Assembly: GCA_900555195.1 (NCBI GenBank)
Contig: USKC01000009.1
Span: 1-25,810 of the forward strand
Length of the DNA stretch: 25,810 nucleotides
Reading direction: 5' to 3'
Source of the DNA: an uncultured Lachnospiraceae bacterium
GTDB taxonomy: Bacteria > Bacillota > Clostridia > Lachnospirales > Lachnospiraceae
The notes beneath the pieces were generated by a model. The model worked only from the letters and a program-made list of their open reading frames with translations. It did no database searches and was not told where the DNA came from. Of this stretch, positions 13,525-22,435 are shown piece by piece (the first letter of the stretch is position 1; each line of letters starts with the position of its first letter). The position numbers and the translations under genes were made by a program.

Positions 13525-16020
13525 TTATTCAAACACAAAATCCGACATTAAAGCATAGACATCTCCTGCCGCATCCGCAGCATTAAATTGAAACTCAAAT
13601 CGGATCCACTCTACTCCTGATACATCCAGATTCACTTCGGTAGCGCCCGTTGTGGAATTCACAAGAAAGGAACCCAGAACTTTATCATCCCCCAAAACAA
13701 CTAATATTCCCTGAAGGCCAGGATTTTCTGGATCTATCTTATCCGAAGGCGCCAGTACACCTGTCAGCGTAGTGTACTGAGAGTCAATGCAATACTCTGC
13801 AAAAGCAGTTCTATCTTCATCATATCCGTTATTTCCCCAGGCAGTATTTCCATTTACGCTAACCTCAAACAGATTAGCCGGAGAATATACATTTCCGAGC
13901 ACATCCGTCCTTGCATGAGAAGAAATCTGCACAAACCCGTCATTACCATTGGTCGCTTTCAAATCCACTAGCTTTGTTCCAATCTCTTCTTTTTCAGGCA
14001 GCGGATTCGGATTGGATGTAAGTACCATATCCTGCATCAATACCCCTACATCCCCTTCTCCTTCCTCTGTACGGAATACCAGATTAAATGCCAGATAATC
14101 CACCTCACTTACATCCAGTTCAATCTCAAATGGCCTTGTTTTCCTGTTAAAGTCATAATAAGCGAGTACCCGGTTATCTCCATATATCTCCAACCGTGCG
14201 GATACATCTTCGTTGGAAGTATCATCCGAAACCGCCAAAAGTCCCTTCAGCGTCTTATAGCCTCTTCCCAAATAATATTCTCCAAACCCACACCGGTTCT
14301 CCGAAAATCCATACTCTCCCCAATAACTGTTTCCATAGGTGCTCAGGTAGAAAAGGTTCCCCGAATAGTACTCGTTTCCCAGACTATCCATATAGCTTCC
14401 AGATTCCACAAGGGTATAGCGGTCACTGGAATTCACCAGTTTCATGGAAGAAAGTTCCACTTCTTTTTCCGTTTCTTCCTCTGTGGCTGGCTCTGTCTGC
14501 GTCTCTTCCATAACAGTTGATGTCTCTGTGCTGACCTCTGTCCCCGCAGTGTTCGTTTCCACAGCTGCGGTTTGGCTTTCTGTCTCCGCAAGGCTTTCCG
14601 TCTCCGCAGGGCTCTCCGTTTCCACTGTCTCTTCCGTCATCTTCTGACTTTCTGTCTCATCCACTGCCGCGACGGCCTTTGAGCCCCAGCCTTCTTCCTT
14701 ATCCCTTGGAAGCAACAGCGTCGCCGCTGCGACACAGCCCGCACACAGCAGAAGCAGCACCAGCGCAGCAATCGCAATCGCTTTTCTCTTCTTTGCGCCC
14801 TTCTGCTTCCTTTCCAGCTTCACCTGCTTCTTATGTTCCCTTATAGCTTTGCGCCCTTTTTGTCTGGCGGCGCAAAGCGCCAGATAGTTCTCCAGTGCTT
14901 CTCTGAGTTCTGCAGGCGTCTGCCATCTGTCATGCGCCTTATAGCTGCACGCTTTCAGGATGATCGAACTAAGTTCTTTATCCGCATCCGCCGGAGCGGG
15001 CATTTTTTCTCCTGAAATCCGCTTCTTTAAGGACTCTTCCCTATCCTGATAGGTGATCATCTGCGGATAAGGCGGCAGGAAAGGCATACGGTTCTTATTG
15101 CACAGCCGGTACAGCACCAGGCCCAGGGAATAAATGTCCACTGTGGCGTCGCTCTTTTCCTCTTTGTAGAGTTCCGGAGCCATATAGATGAACGTGCCCT
15201 TCTTGGAAAGGACGCTCTGAGAACGGGCCATCTGCCTGGCAATTCCAAAGTCTCCCAGTTTAAATGTACCCAACTCGGACACGAAAATGTTCTCCGGCTT
15301 AATATCTCTGTGTATGATATTATATTTTCCGCAGACCTCCAGCGCCCGGCAGATATCGATACCGATCTTCGCCACTTCCTGGGGGGACAGCGCATGCTGT
15401 TCCATATACTGGGTTAACGGCGTGAGAAGTTCCATCCTTGCCAAAATATCCCATCCAATATTATCTTCGTGAGGAATGGCCGTATGATCCTCGTAGCTGA
15501 CAATATAACTATTCCCCTTCAGTTTGGAAAGCAGAGCGAACTCGCTGATAATGTCCTGCGCATAATTCTTATAATACCCGGACACATTCTCATTGCTCAT
15601 CCCTTCTGAATGGAGATTGTCAATTTCTCCCTTCTCCTGCGGGATGGTGATTACCTTTAAGGCCGCACGGTAGACCTGACCGAAATCTCTGCGCTCAATC
15701 TCAAATACCTTTCCAAAACCGCCTTCTCCGATCAAACGTTTCAGGTACCAGGCTCCGAAAATCGGCTCATATTTGCGATACTGATCCATAGGAGAACCAT
15801 CTTTTGTACTATTGTTCTCCGCTGCGTCGGACTGATTTTCCCCGACGTTTTGCCGATGGCCTCCCTGTTCCGCCTGGCTGCCTCCGGCATTTGACTGGCC
15901 GCTCCCATCGCCGGCCAGACTGTTCCCGGCATCGGGCTGGCCGCCTTTAATCGGCTGTCCGCAATAGGGGCAAAATTTCCCTGCCCCGGTGATATCCTTT
16001 CCACAGTTCCTGCAAAACAT
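13525..16020 (-). CDS. Zinc-ribbon Ser/Thr protein kinase with twin NPCBM-like ectodomains
   Basis: A membrane receptor kinase of 831 residues. The order is zinc ribbon (Cys3, Cys6, Cys17, Cys20), a Gly/Gln/Asn-rich linker, and a Hanks-type kinase (about 90-380). The kinase has the Gly loop GEGGFGKV (98-105), Lys122, helix-C Glu160, HRDIKPEN (237-244), DFG (257-259) and APE (281-283), so all catalytic residues are present. A strongly basic stretch, a membrane helix (about 414-437), a Thr/Glu-rich spacer (445-525) and two similar beta domains (about 528-668 and 686-831) follow. The beta domains share LGN.Y...NLF, EY......T L.G.LA.SD and ELDVS.V motifs and resemble NPCBM-type carbohydrate-binding folds. 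It lacks PASTA repeats, unlike PrkC. The PP2C gene upstream in the array is its likely partner. Confidence 0.92.
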   Translation of the reverse strand: MFCRNCGKDITGAGKFCPYCGQPIKGGQPDAGNSLAGDGSGQSNAGGSQAEQGGHRQNVGENQSDAAENNSTKDGSPMDQYRKYEPIFGAWYLKRLIGEGGFGKVFEIERRDFGQVYRAALKVITIPQEKGEIDNLHSEGMSNENVSGYYKNYAQDIISEFALLSKLKGNSYIVSYEDHTAIPHEDNIGWDILARMELLTPLTQYMEQHALSPQEVAKIGIDICRALEVCGKYNIIHRDIKPENIFVSELGTFKLGDFGIARQMARSQSVLSKKGTFIYMAPELYKEEKSDATVDIYSLGLVLYRLCNKNRMPFLPPYPQMITYQDREESLKKRISGEKMPAPADADKELSSIILKACSYKAHDRWQTPAELREALENYLALCAARQKGRKAIREHKKQVKLERKQKGAKKRKAIAIAALVLLLLCAGCVAAATLLLPRDKEEGWGSKAVAAVDETESQKMTEETVETESPAETESLAETESQTAAVETNTAGTEVSTETSTVMEETQTEPATEEETEKEVELSSMKLVNSSDRYTLVESGSYMDSLGNEYYSGNLFYLSTYGNSYWGEYGFSENRCGFGEYYLGRGYKTLKGLLAVSDDTSNEDVSARLEIYGDNRVLAYYDFNRKTRPFEIELDVSEVDYLAFNLVFRTEEGEGDVGVLMQDMVLTSNPNPLPEKEEIGTKLVDLKATNGNDGFVQISSHARTDVLGNVYSPANLFEVSVNGNTAWGNNGYDEDRTAFAEYCIDSQYTTLTGVLAPSDKIDPENPGLQGILVVLGDDKVLGSFLVNSTTGATEVNLDVSGVEWIRFEFQFNAADAAGDVYALMSDFVFE

Positions 16021-16051
16021 CTCGTTCCTCCTCTTACGTCACAGTCGGCCG

Positions 16052-16990
16052 TTATTCACTGGCTTTAGCATTTATTTCCTCGAGATACAGCTCCTTATTC
16101 AAAAGGAGTTCTAATGTCCCCTCTCCTTTGCTACCGTTTATCTTAAGCAAAATATGTACCCCTCTCCAATCCATTTCCACCTTCTGGAAAGTTGCATCCT
16201 GATAATCGCCAATCACCTTCAGCATCTCTTCCCACTCCAACAGCCCCGCAGAGATCACCTTATCCGAAGCATACTGTTCCTGTAATTCCTGTTCCACGAC
16301 CTGGTTCATAGAATTTTCCACACTCAACGCATATTCTGAAAGGTCTTCCTCTGTCACTCCAAGGTCTTCTAAAGTCGGCACATCCTCCTGAAGGGTTTTT
16401 AATTCATCCAGTCGTTCTTCCACCGCTTTATCCATTCCCTCTACTGCGGCTCCCTGTTCCAGCACAGCTATGGCCGGTTCTATCTGTTTTTGCCCCATGC
16501 TGGCTTCTGCTGAAAGCAAATATGCTTCTTTTCTCTCCGGAACGAGTTCTATTGCTTCGGCGCATGCCTGGATAGCCTTCTCGTATGCCTCTTCCTCTAA
16601 ATAAGCATAACTTTGTATTATTTGCTCCAGATATTGATTCTGATCATAGAGCCTGATCAGTATAAATCCCAGAATTCCAGTTCCTCCTAACGAAAGTATC
16701 AAGAATACGCCAAGAATGCAGGCTGCAACCTTGGCTCCTTTTCCCGTATTTCTAACAGCTCCATCCTGCTCCGTTAATGGCTCGCCTCTGTGCTCCATCT
16801 TTGGCTTTGTTTCTTTCTCTACAGTCTGCCGTACATTATACACAGGCGCTTCCTCTGGCAACTTTATGGTTACGTCTAAATTCCGACTCTGTTCCTGCTG
16901 CCTCTTCCCTGCTTCTGAATCACATGAAGCCCCACAAAATGGGCAAAATCTCCCATTCTCAATCTCCTTTCCACAATTCCTGCAAAACAT
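16052..16990 (-). CDS. Zinc-ribbon/TPR membrane protein
   Basis: The 312-residue protein starts with MFCRNCGKEI, nearly the same start as the kinase gene next to it, and has Cys3, Cys6, Cys16 and Cys19. A polar linker, a membrane helix (about 87-112) and a TPR-like region (about 120-190, YEKAIQACAEAIELVPERKEAY) follow. The C-terminal ~110 residues are helical then beta and match no family I recognise. It has the smallest ectodomain of the array. AGGAGGAGG lies before the ATG, and the gene ends 31 bases before the kinase start, so the two are probably co-translated parts of one signalling unit. Its upstream gap holds a gene scar. Confidence 0.8.
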   Translation of the reverse strand: MFCRNCGKEIENGRFCPFCGASCDSEAGKRQQEQSRNLDVTIKLPEEAPVYNVRQTVEKETKPKMEHRGEPLTEQDGAVRNTGKGAKVAACILGVFLILSLGGTGILGFILIRLYDQNQYLEQIIQSYAYLEEEAYEKAIQACAEAIELVPERKEAYLLSAEASMGQKQIEPAIAVLEQGAAVEGMDKAVEERLDELKTLQEDVPTLEDLGVTEEDLSEYALSVENSMNQVVEQELQEQYASDKVISAGLLEWEEMLKVIGDYQDATFQKVEMDWRGVHILLKINGSKGEGTLELLLNKELYLEEINAKASE

Positions 16991-17013
16991 CTCGCGCCTC
17001 CTCCTTCGATTCT

Positions 17014-17132
17014 CTTATAAGTATAGGAAAACATTTCTGTTATATCGGTTCCAGAGATTCTGCATGCAGCATAGATGCGGATATGCTCTCAAAATCCGGA
17101 TTGTGATGTCCACATCGTTTACACCGCTTCAT
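17014..17132 (-). pseudogene. Scar: deleted copy of the zinc-ribbon glycan-binding gene
   Basis: Starting at an ATG that overlaps the PP2C stop codon (ATGA), the sequence reads MKRCKRCGHHN, matching MKCKRCGYDN of the intact 334-aa protein. It then jumps directly to PDFESISASMLHAESLEP, matching PDFESVSASMLYAEFPEP near that protein's C-terminus, followed by stop. After a second deletion, in another frame, ITEMFSYTYK matches ITEMYPYTYK at the extreme C-terminus. So about 270 codons have been lost in two deletions. The remaining 30-codon reading frame cannot make the product. Confidence 0.85.
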
Positions 17133-17917
17133 GCTTTGATCTCCACCAGCATCACTGTAACGTTATCCTCTCCGCCATTTCCCAGCGCCGCTTCCACAAG
17201 CCGTTCTGTCTTCTCTTTCACGCCGCCGTTTCCTTTCAGGCAGGCAAGCATCTCCTGTTCCGGCACCATTCCGGTCAGGCCGTCCGTGCACAGCAGATAC
17301 AGTTCTCCGCTCTTCACTTTCCGTTCTCTGGCCTGGTACGGCTCAATCAGCATTTCTTTCGGGGGAATCCCCAGATACTGTGTCAGCAGATGCCGCCCTT
17401 CTCCCGCTTCCTGCACTTTTCCTCTGGCGCGGGAGCGAAAAAAGCCTTTCGTTTCCATATCCAATCTTTGCTGAGCAAGCGTATGGTCATGCGTCAGCAG
17501 TTCCAGTCCGCCGGCCCAATAACGGTAAATTCTGCTGTCCCCTACATTGCAGATCTGGATTTTTCTGCCATCCACGCACAGCAGCGCGAGCGTTGTCCCA
17601 CTTTCCCCGGCACTTTCATGCAGATCGCACACAGCCTGGTTTAAAGCGCGCACACAGGAAATGCAGGCATCCTTTTCCTTCGTCCAGATGAAACGGGATA
17701 ATGTCTGAGCGGCACGCAGAGAAGCGGCTTCTCCCTTTTTCATGCCTCCCATCCCATCCATCACCGCATAAACCTGAAAGGGCGCTCCCGAACTGCGGTA
17801 CACTTTCTGGCATCTCGACTGCGTCAGCCCTTTATATGTATCCAGGAGGAAAAAATTATCCTCATTTTTAAGCCGAAGCCTTCCCACATCCGTTATGACT
17901 GCCGCTTCGATTAACAT
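17129..17917 (-). CDS. PP2C-family Ser/Thr protein phosphatase
   Basis: Metal-dependent (Mn/Mg) phosphatase, presumably reversing the kinase encoded in the same array. The 262-residue length suits a bare catalytic domain. Motifs in order: VGRLRLKNEDN (metal-binding Asp20), VMDGMGG (Asp54, Gly55), ICNVGDSRIYRY, LLTHDHTLAQQ, LLCTDGLTGMV (Asp212) and GGEDNVTVMLVEI (Asp251). There is no membrane helix, so it should be cytoplasmic. The ribosome site GGAGG overlaps the end of the preceding 488-aa gene (stop 6 bases upstream), which points to coupled translation. Its own stop overlaps the ATG of the glycan-binding scar. Confidence 0.95.
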   Translation of the reverse strand: MLIEAAVITDVGRLRLKNEDNFFLLDTYKGLTQSRCQKVYRSSGAPFQVYAVMDGMGGMKKGEAASLRAAQTLSRFIWTKEKDACISCVRALNQAVCDLHESAGESGTTLALLCVDGRKIQICNVGDSRIYRYWAGGLELLTHDHTLAQQRLDMETKGFFRSRARGKVQEAGEGRHLLTQYLGIPPKEMLIEPYQARERKVKSGELYLLCTDGLTGMVPEQEMLACLKGNGGVKEKTERLVEAALGNGGEDNVTVMLVEIKA

Positions 17918-17923
17918 TTCCTT

Positions 17924-19390
17924 TTATCCTCCATAGGCCCAGGCGATTTCCATCATTCCCAGTTCGCAGTACTGGCCAAACTCTGAGATCTCCATCGGGG
18001 AAACTGGCTGGGAATAGTCCATAACCGTCCCCTGCGCGTCTATATAACGAATACATTCCGTCAAATCACTCATATAAAAGCGGTACTCACTTCCATCAGA
18101 GCCATTATATACGAACACAAATACCAGCTTCTCGCTCTCGTCATAATAGAACTCCGCCGTATATTCCTCAGCCCCGTAAACGCCGTTATAGGTATATGTT
18201 CCCGGCATGGCGATGATTTTGCGAATCTTGTTTGCTCCGTCATAATATCTTATGGTGCCGCCGCCGCTGTCCTCCGCCCTCATCGCGCCAAGATTGTTCT
18301 GTATTCCATAATATATCTCACGGATCTCTTCAACCTTTGCCTCCACATCTATCTGACCGGTATCCGACGCATCCATATTTCCATTGGCCCCTTCCTCCAG
18401 GATCTGACAGGTTCCTGAATAGATGGCCACGTCCCTGATATAATATGCCGTAGGCTGACTTGCTTCCACCTCTCCCCGGATCTGCACATGCTGGCCCACA
18501 GCTTCTTCGATACCTTCCACTTCATACGATACCTGCACCGAATCCTGGATTTCCGTTTCGTATTCTTCCTCTGAATCCCAATCGGTAACGCGGAAAATCG
18601 CGGGCTGATCCAGGTGCAGCACATAGGTCGTAGACTCAAAACCGCCTCCTATATGCTCACTCTGCACTTCTTCCAGCCATCCCTCCAGCGTTATCTCTCC
18701 ATGCTCATAGAACGGGATCTCCCCATCCTGGTTTTCCTGCCCTGCTGTTGACTGGCTTTCCGGCTCCGCTATTGGCTGGCTTTCCGGGATCTTGTCCGCC
18801 TCTCCCCGGCTTTCTTCCTGCATCGCTTCCGCCTCAGAAGCTTCTTCCTGCTGCGCCCGGCGCATTTCTTCCGCTTCTCTTCGTTCTTCTTCCAGTTCGG
18901 TCATTCTGTCTTTCAGGCTCTCCGTATGGATGACAGAATAGGCATCATCCAAAATTTTCTCCGCTTCTTCATAATCTCCCTGCATGATGTATATCTCTGC
19001 CAAGCCCAGATACGCTTCTTCCCTCTTCGGATCGATCCGGATCGCTTCCTCGAACGCCGCTATCGCAGCTTCATAATCCAGTTCTTCCAAATATCGTTCT
19101 CCCAAAGATACCTGTTCCTCATACTGCTTCCTGGCCACAACTCTGTAGGAAACAGCTGCGATTCCAAAAACCGCCGCCAGCAGAAGCAGGATGCCTGCTG
19201 CCACAATCACCCTTTTTCCTGCAGAACTTTTTCTTTTCTTACTTCCGCCGCTTCCTGCAGACTGATTTCCCGGCCCTCTCCCTGCCGGGGCTCCTGTCCA
19301 AGCCGTCTGGCTTCCGCCCGCCGTCTGCCTGCAGTAAGGACATTCTGTGCTCCCTTCCGGAAGCTTTCTGCCGCATCTGGTACAATACAT
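17924..19390 (-). CDS. Zinc-ribbon/TPR membrane protein with DUF4431-like domain
   Basis: The 488-residue protein has a zinc ribbon (Cys3, Cys6, Cys17, Cys20), the basic stretch KKRKSSAGKR, a membrane helix (about 60-82), a TPR (about 92-155, YEAAIAAFEEAIRIDPKREE), an acidic coiled linker (160-222) and a domain at 223-330. That domain (ITLEGWLEE...TYVLHLDQPA...VGQHVQIRGEV...YYIRDVAIYSG) resembles DUF4431, an OB-like fold; this match is by eye. The remaining ~145 residues form a beta-rich domain with YYDESEKLVFVFVYN that I cannot name. The first ~327 residues are closely related to the 597-aa protein, and then the two diverge abruptly. GGGGGAGG lies before the ATG. The gene directly precedes PP2C. 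Confidence 0.85.
   Translation of the reverse strand: MYCTRCGRKLPEGSTECPYCRQTAGGSQTAWTGAPAGRGPGNQSAGSGGSKKRKSSAGKRVIVAAGILLLLAAVFGIAAVSYRVVARKQYEEQVSLGERYLEELDYEAAIAAFEEAIRIDPKREEAYLGLAEIYIMQGDYEEAEKILDDAYSVIHTESLKDRMTELEEERREAEEMRRAQQEEASEAEAMQEESRGEADKIPESQPIAEPESQSTAGQENQDGEIPFYEHGEITLEGWLEEVQSEHIGGGFESTTYVLHLDQPAIFRVTDWDSEEEYETEIQDSVQVSYEVEGIEEAVGQHVQIRGEVEASQPTAYYIRDVAIYSGTCQILEEGANGNMDASDTGQIDVEAKVEEIREIYYGIQNNLGAMRAEDSGGGTIRYYDGANKIRKIIAMPGTYTYNGVYGAEEYTAEFYYDESEKLVFVFVYNGSDGSEYRFYMSDLTECIRYIDAQGTVMDYSQPVSPMEISEFGQYCELGMMEIAWAYGG
19011..19085. repeat. Conserved TPR-coding DNA segment, copy 2
   Basis: Closest to the copy at 23896-23970, with which it shares long runs, including CTTCATAATCCAGTTCTTCC immediately after. 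It lies in the 488-aa gene. Confidence 0.6.
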
Positions 19391-19408
19391 CTTCTTCCTC
19401 CCCCTATC

Positions 19409-21064
19409 CTAGCGCAGTATTTCCGCAACGCGGTATATCCCTTCCTCATTTTCCAGCACAAAGATGATCTCATATTCCGTCTGAAGGGACGAATGAAATT
19501 CATTCTCCGGATCCATTAATTCTTTCGCATTCGCCTGTGCACAGGCAAACGCTTCTTCCTCACTCAGATACCGTACAATTTTCCCGTCTCCCCTGGAAGG
19601 ATCATATTCCCAGTCAAGCTCTCTGTTCTGTGCGTCGATAAACCCGCATACGCCCAGATCATAATCTTCGTTGGCCGCAGATGATCCGGAATCCAGGTTC
19701 TGCGCATATAGCAGGGGGATTGGCCTGCCATAATAGAAAAGCGGAACGCTGCATGCCTGCCCATGTTTTCCCCAAGTATTGGCCAGAACCCACCTCCAGG
19801 ATCCGTCTCCCTGATATTGAAGCGCCTCTTCATAGCTGCTGCACCACTGTTCTGTCTCGGAACTCCAAACGCCTTCTTCATTGAGAGACAGCCGCAGATG
19901 CTTTATCCGGATATACGTTTTCTCCCCGTCCCGAAATGCTTCCTGTACATAGTTATGGACAAACTCAGAAGCCGTTGCCGCCTCAAAATATATGCCCTCC
20001 CGCGCTTTTCTGCATATGATCTGATTCTCAGGATCATACAGAAAATTGTATCCTTCCAGTTCTTCTGCCGTAAATTCAATAAAGCGCTCCCCCAGAAAGG
20101 CTTTCAGCGCTTTGTTCACTTCCTCTAGCTTGTATGCATTCGTCAGCCTCCATCCGGAATGCCCTACCACTTCATAAGTATATTCTTCTCCGGACAGATC
20201 CAGATTCCTGCACCAGTCCTTCTTAAACTCCTCCTGTGCCCTGGCGCGATCAATCGTCTCATACGGCGTGCCCATCTCCTCAATGGTTCCCTCCTCTTCT
20301 GCCGAAAACGCCCCGTCTCCAAAGACGGTATTATAAGAAGTATAATGTTCCACATAATCTTCAATCTGAGCGTCGGGACATAACTGTTCCAGATAAGCAA
20401 AGCAGATGTTCGCGAATTCCTTCCGGTTACCCGTCTTTTCTATCTCTCCCAGAACGTCCTTCTCTCCATAGTAATCGTCGCTCCAAGCAAGCAGCGGATT
20501 TAGACGGCTGTAAAGATCATAGACGCTCTTCGCATCCAGTTCCGCCCTTCCGGGGTTTTCGACGTTTTCCCCCTCGCCAGTCCCCTGTACCGTCTGCTCC
20601 GCCTCCTGCGCTGCAGCCTCCTTCCTGATTTTCTCCACTTCTTCCTGCAGGCTGTCAAATTTTTCTTTCCCGACAGCTTCAAGAGCCGTCTCAACCAGAC
20701 TGACAGCCTCTTCTCCTTCCCCCATCTCCAGCCGTGCCTGCGCCGCCTTCAGATAGGCGTCCTCCTGCTTCGGGTCGATCCGGATCGCCCTTTCATAAGC
20801 CGCAGCCGCTTCCTCATACTCCATTTCCTGCAGATAACGGTCGCCCAGCGAAAGCTGACGCTGATACCGGTATCTGGAAACAAGCCTTCCCACCCCTGCC
20901 AGCAGAACACCAAGGACGCAGAAAGTCAAAAGGATAGCAGCCGCCACCCTCCATCGCTTCCTGAAAAAAGAACGCTTTCTCACCGTATGTGTACACACCG
21001 CCCCGCAGTAAGGGCAGAACCTCTTCGCATCTGTAATATCCTTTCCGCAATTCACACAAAACAT
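19409..21064 (-). CDS. Zinc-ribbon/TPR membrane protein, large ectodomain of unknown fold
   Basis: I place the start at ATG 21064, giving 551 residues that begin MFCVNCGKDI like the other array members; in-frame ATGs up to 21088 would overlap the previous gene. Zinc ligands are Cys3, Cys6, Cys17 and Cys20. A basic stretch (RKRSFFRKRWR) leads to a membrane helix (about 38-62) and a TPR (70-132, YEEAAAAYERAIRIDPKQEDAY). A ~410-residue ectodomain follows, rich in Tyr, Trp and acidic residues, with no family I recognise. The GAGG site overlaps the stop codon of the 334-aa gene, and the gene ends 18 bases before the 488-aa gene. Its 3' end is the likely source of the scar at 13461-13497. Confidence 0.82.
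   Translation of the reverse strand: MFCVNCGKDITDAKRFCPYCGAVCTHTVRKRSFFRKRWRVAAAILLTFCVLGVLLAGVGRLVSRYRYQRQLSLGDRYLQEMEYEEAAAAYERAIRIDPKQEDAYLKAAQARLEMGEGEEAVSLVETALEAVGKEKFDSLQEEVEKIRKEAAAQEAEQTVQGTGEGENVENPGRAELDAKSVYDLYSRLNPLLAWSDDYYGEKDVLGEIEKTGNRKEFANICFAYLEQLCPDAQIEDYVEHYTSYNTVFGDGAFSAEEEGTIEEMGTPYETIDRARAQEEFKKDWCRNLDLSGEEYTYEVVGHSGWRLTNAYKLEEVNKALKAFLGERFIEFTAEELEGYNFLYDPENQIICRKAREGIYFEAATASEFVHNYVQEAFRDGEKTYIRIKHLRLSLNEEGVWSSETEQWCSSYEEALQYQGDGSWRWVLANTWGKHGQACSVPLFYYGRPIPLLYAQNLDSGSSAANEDYDLGVCGFIDAQNRELDWEYDPSRGDGKIVRYLSEEEAFACAQANAKELMDPENEFHSSLQTEYEIIFVLENEEGIYRVAEILR
20751..20822. repeat. Conserved TPR-coding DNA segment, copy 3
   Basis: Lies in the 551-aa gene. It keeps the CTTCGGGTCGATCCGGATCG core, but its flanks are more diverged than copies 2 and 4. 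Confidence 0.55.
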
Positions 21065-21075
21065 CTTTCTCATCC

Positions 21076-22080
21076 TCATTCCGCCCATTTATAGGTATAA
21101 GGATACATTTCCGTAATCCCCGTATCCTCATATTTTTCTCCCCGTATCGCGGATACAATCGTTACCATCAGTTCTTTGGCATATACCGGTTCCGGAAATT
21201 CCGCATACAGCATGGACGCGGACACGCTCTCAAAGTCCGGTTCATATTCCTCAATCATGACCGCCATGGACATCTCCCCAACATCTATCCGCAGCTTAGT
21301 GGGCCGTCCGTTTTCGATAAACAATTTGCTGCTCTTTAAATAACCCGGAATGAATGCCAGTCCATATATCAATTCCTCTTCCGCGAAATAGAAGGTGACC
21401 GATTCGCCTTCTCCCATTCCTTCCGCGCCTTCATGCCATGCGGTGGTCAAATCTTCGTCTAGCAGATTTCCCACGTCATAGTCTCCTCCTGTCAGGGTGG
21501 AAGAAGCTTCTACGGACGCTTCAAGCGGCAGCGGCCCGCTCCTTACATAGGCCCTTGCCTCCGTCTCTGTGCCGGATTCTGTGTCTGTTTCAGGCATACC
21601 TGTCGTTTCAAAAGCTTCCGCCGTCTCAGGGGACTGCTCTGTTTTAGGCGCTGGCTCCATCTCGTCATACTCTTCTGCCGCGTTTCCATCCTGACCATCA
21701 TGGAACCCCTGCGCAGTTTCTTCCTCCATCAGGAACGCGCTGCCCATATCTTTCGTCCCGACACGTTCTTCCTCCGTATTTTTTGTCTCATCTATGTCCT
21801 CGTCCCGCGCTTCAAAAGTCCGGCCGCTTTCCCAGACGTTTTCAGACGGACTGCTCTCCATTCTCTTCACCCAAATCCATATGACAGCGGCAGCCAAAAG
21901 GCAGACTACCAGAAGGAGCAGCAATACCCACAGCCATCCTCTTCTTTTTTTGTGAGAACGCCCTTCCCATTCCTCAGGATTCTGCTTCTCCTCGCGAACA
22001 TCTTGTAACAGGGGTGCGCCGCACCTTGTACAGAACATCGAATTCTCTGGATTATCATAGCCGCATCTTTTGCACTTCAT
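21076..22080 (-). CDS. Zinc-ribbon membrane protein with NADase-type glycan-binding domain
   Basis: The 334-residue protein has a zinc ribbon (Cys3, Cys6, Cys17, Cys20 in MKCKRCGYDN...FCTRCG), the basic stretch HKKRR, a membrane helix (about 49-72) and a Glu/Thr-rich spacer (75-180) with no TPR. The C-terminal ~150 residues, with ASSTL, YDVGNLLDEDLTTAWHEG, GEGESVTFYF, FIPGYLKSSKLFIENGRP, fit the discoidin-like domain called NADase-type glycan-binding. It should display this domain outside the cell. The ATG overlaps the stop of the PP2C relic as ATGA, the same coupling seen at the intact PP2C. A deleted second copy lies at 17014-17132. Confidence 0.85.
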   Translation of the reverse strand: MKCKRCGYDNPENSMFCTRCGAPLLQDVREEKQNPEEWEGRSHKKRRGWLWVLLLLLVVCLLAAAVIWIWVKRMESSPSENVWESGRTFEARDEDIDETKNTEEERVGTKDMGSAFLMEEETAQGFHDGQDGNAAEEYDEMEPAPKTEQSPETAEAFETTGMPETDTESGTETEARAYVRSGPLPLEASVEASSTLTGGDYDVGNLLDEDLTTAWHEGAEGMGEGESVTFYFAEEELIYGLAFIPGYLKSSKLFIENGRPTKLRIDVGEMSMAVMIEEYEPDFESVSASMLYAEFPEPVYAKELMVTIVSAIRGEKYEDTGITEMYPYTYKWAE

Positions 22081-22424
22081 CTTTCCTTTCCCTCCAACAG
22101 CATCGCCGTAACATTATCCTCTCCGCCATTTTCCAGGGCCGCTTCCACGAGGCGCTCCGTCTTTTCCCCTCTTACTGCGTTCCCTTCTTCTAAAACGGGA
22201 ACCCCAAAGACTTCTACACCCCATGTCAAGCATTTGCTGGGCCAGCGTATGGTCATGAGTCAGCAGTTCCAGCCTACCTTTCCAAAAACGGTAAATCCTG
22301 CTGTCTCCCACATTACAGAGGCGAATCTTGCCGCTATCCGCACGGCACAAAGGGAGACTGCGCTTCCATGCTCCATGCCACCCATCACCCATACATCTGG
22401 AAGGGGCGCCGCCTCGATCAACAT
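22077..22424 (-). pseudogene. PP2C phosphatase relic with deletions and frameshifts
   Basis: Homologous to the intact PP2C at 17129-17917. It begins MLIEAA, then joins directly to a piece matching GAPFQVYAVMDGMGG (here APLPDVWVMGGM). After a frame change the middle matches well: SGKIRLCNVGDSRIYRFW and LELLTHDHTLAQQMLDM. After another frame change the end matches: EKTERLVEAALENGGEDNV, then stop. The NED and TDGL metal-binding segments are gone, so no active enzyme can be made. The original GGAGG ribosome site upstream and the ATGA overlap with the next gene are preserved, which suggests fairly recent loss. Confidence 0.9.
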
Positions 22425-22435
22425 CGCTTTATCCT

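Larger units (their letters stand above)
17014..19390 (-). repeat. Duplicated unit, copy A: TPR gene, PP2C, glycan-binding scar
   Basis: This block is collinear with 21076-24258. Each holds a zinc-ribbon/TPR/DUF4431-like gene, then PP2C, then a zinc-ribbon glycan-binding gene joined by an ATGA overlap. Protein and DNA similarity is obvious over the TPR and DUF4431-like parts and over the PP2C ends. Here PP2C is intact and the third gene is a scar. Confidence 0.75.

Noticed and set aside
21064..21088. Longer start (MGGMRMRK...) for the 551-aa array gene
   Set aside because: It would overlap the previous gene by 13 bases. The ATG at 21064 gives the MFCxxCG start shared by the array and has GAGG upstream.
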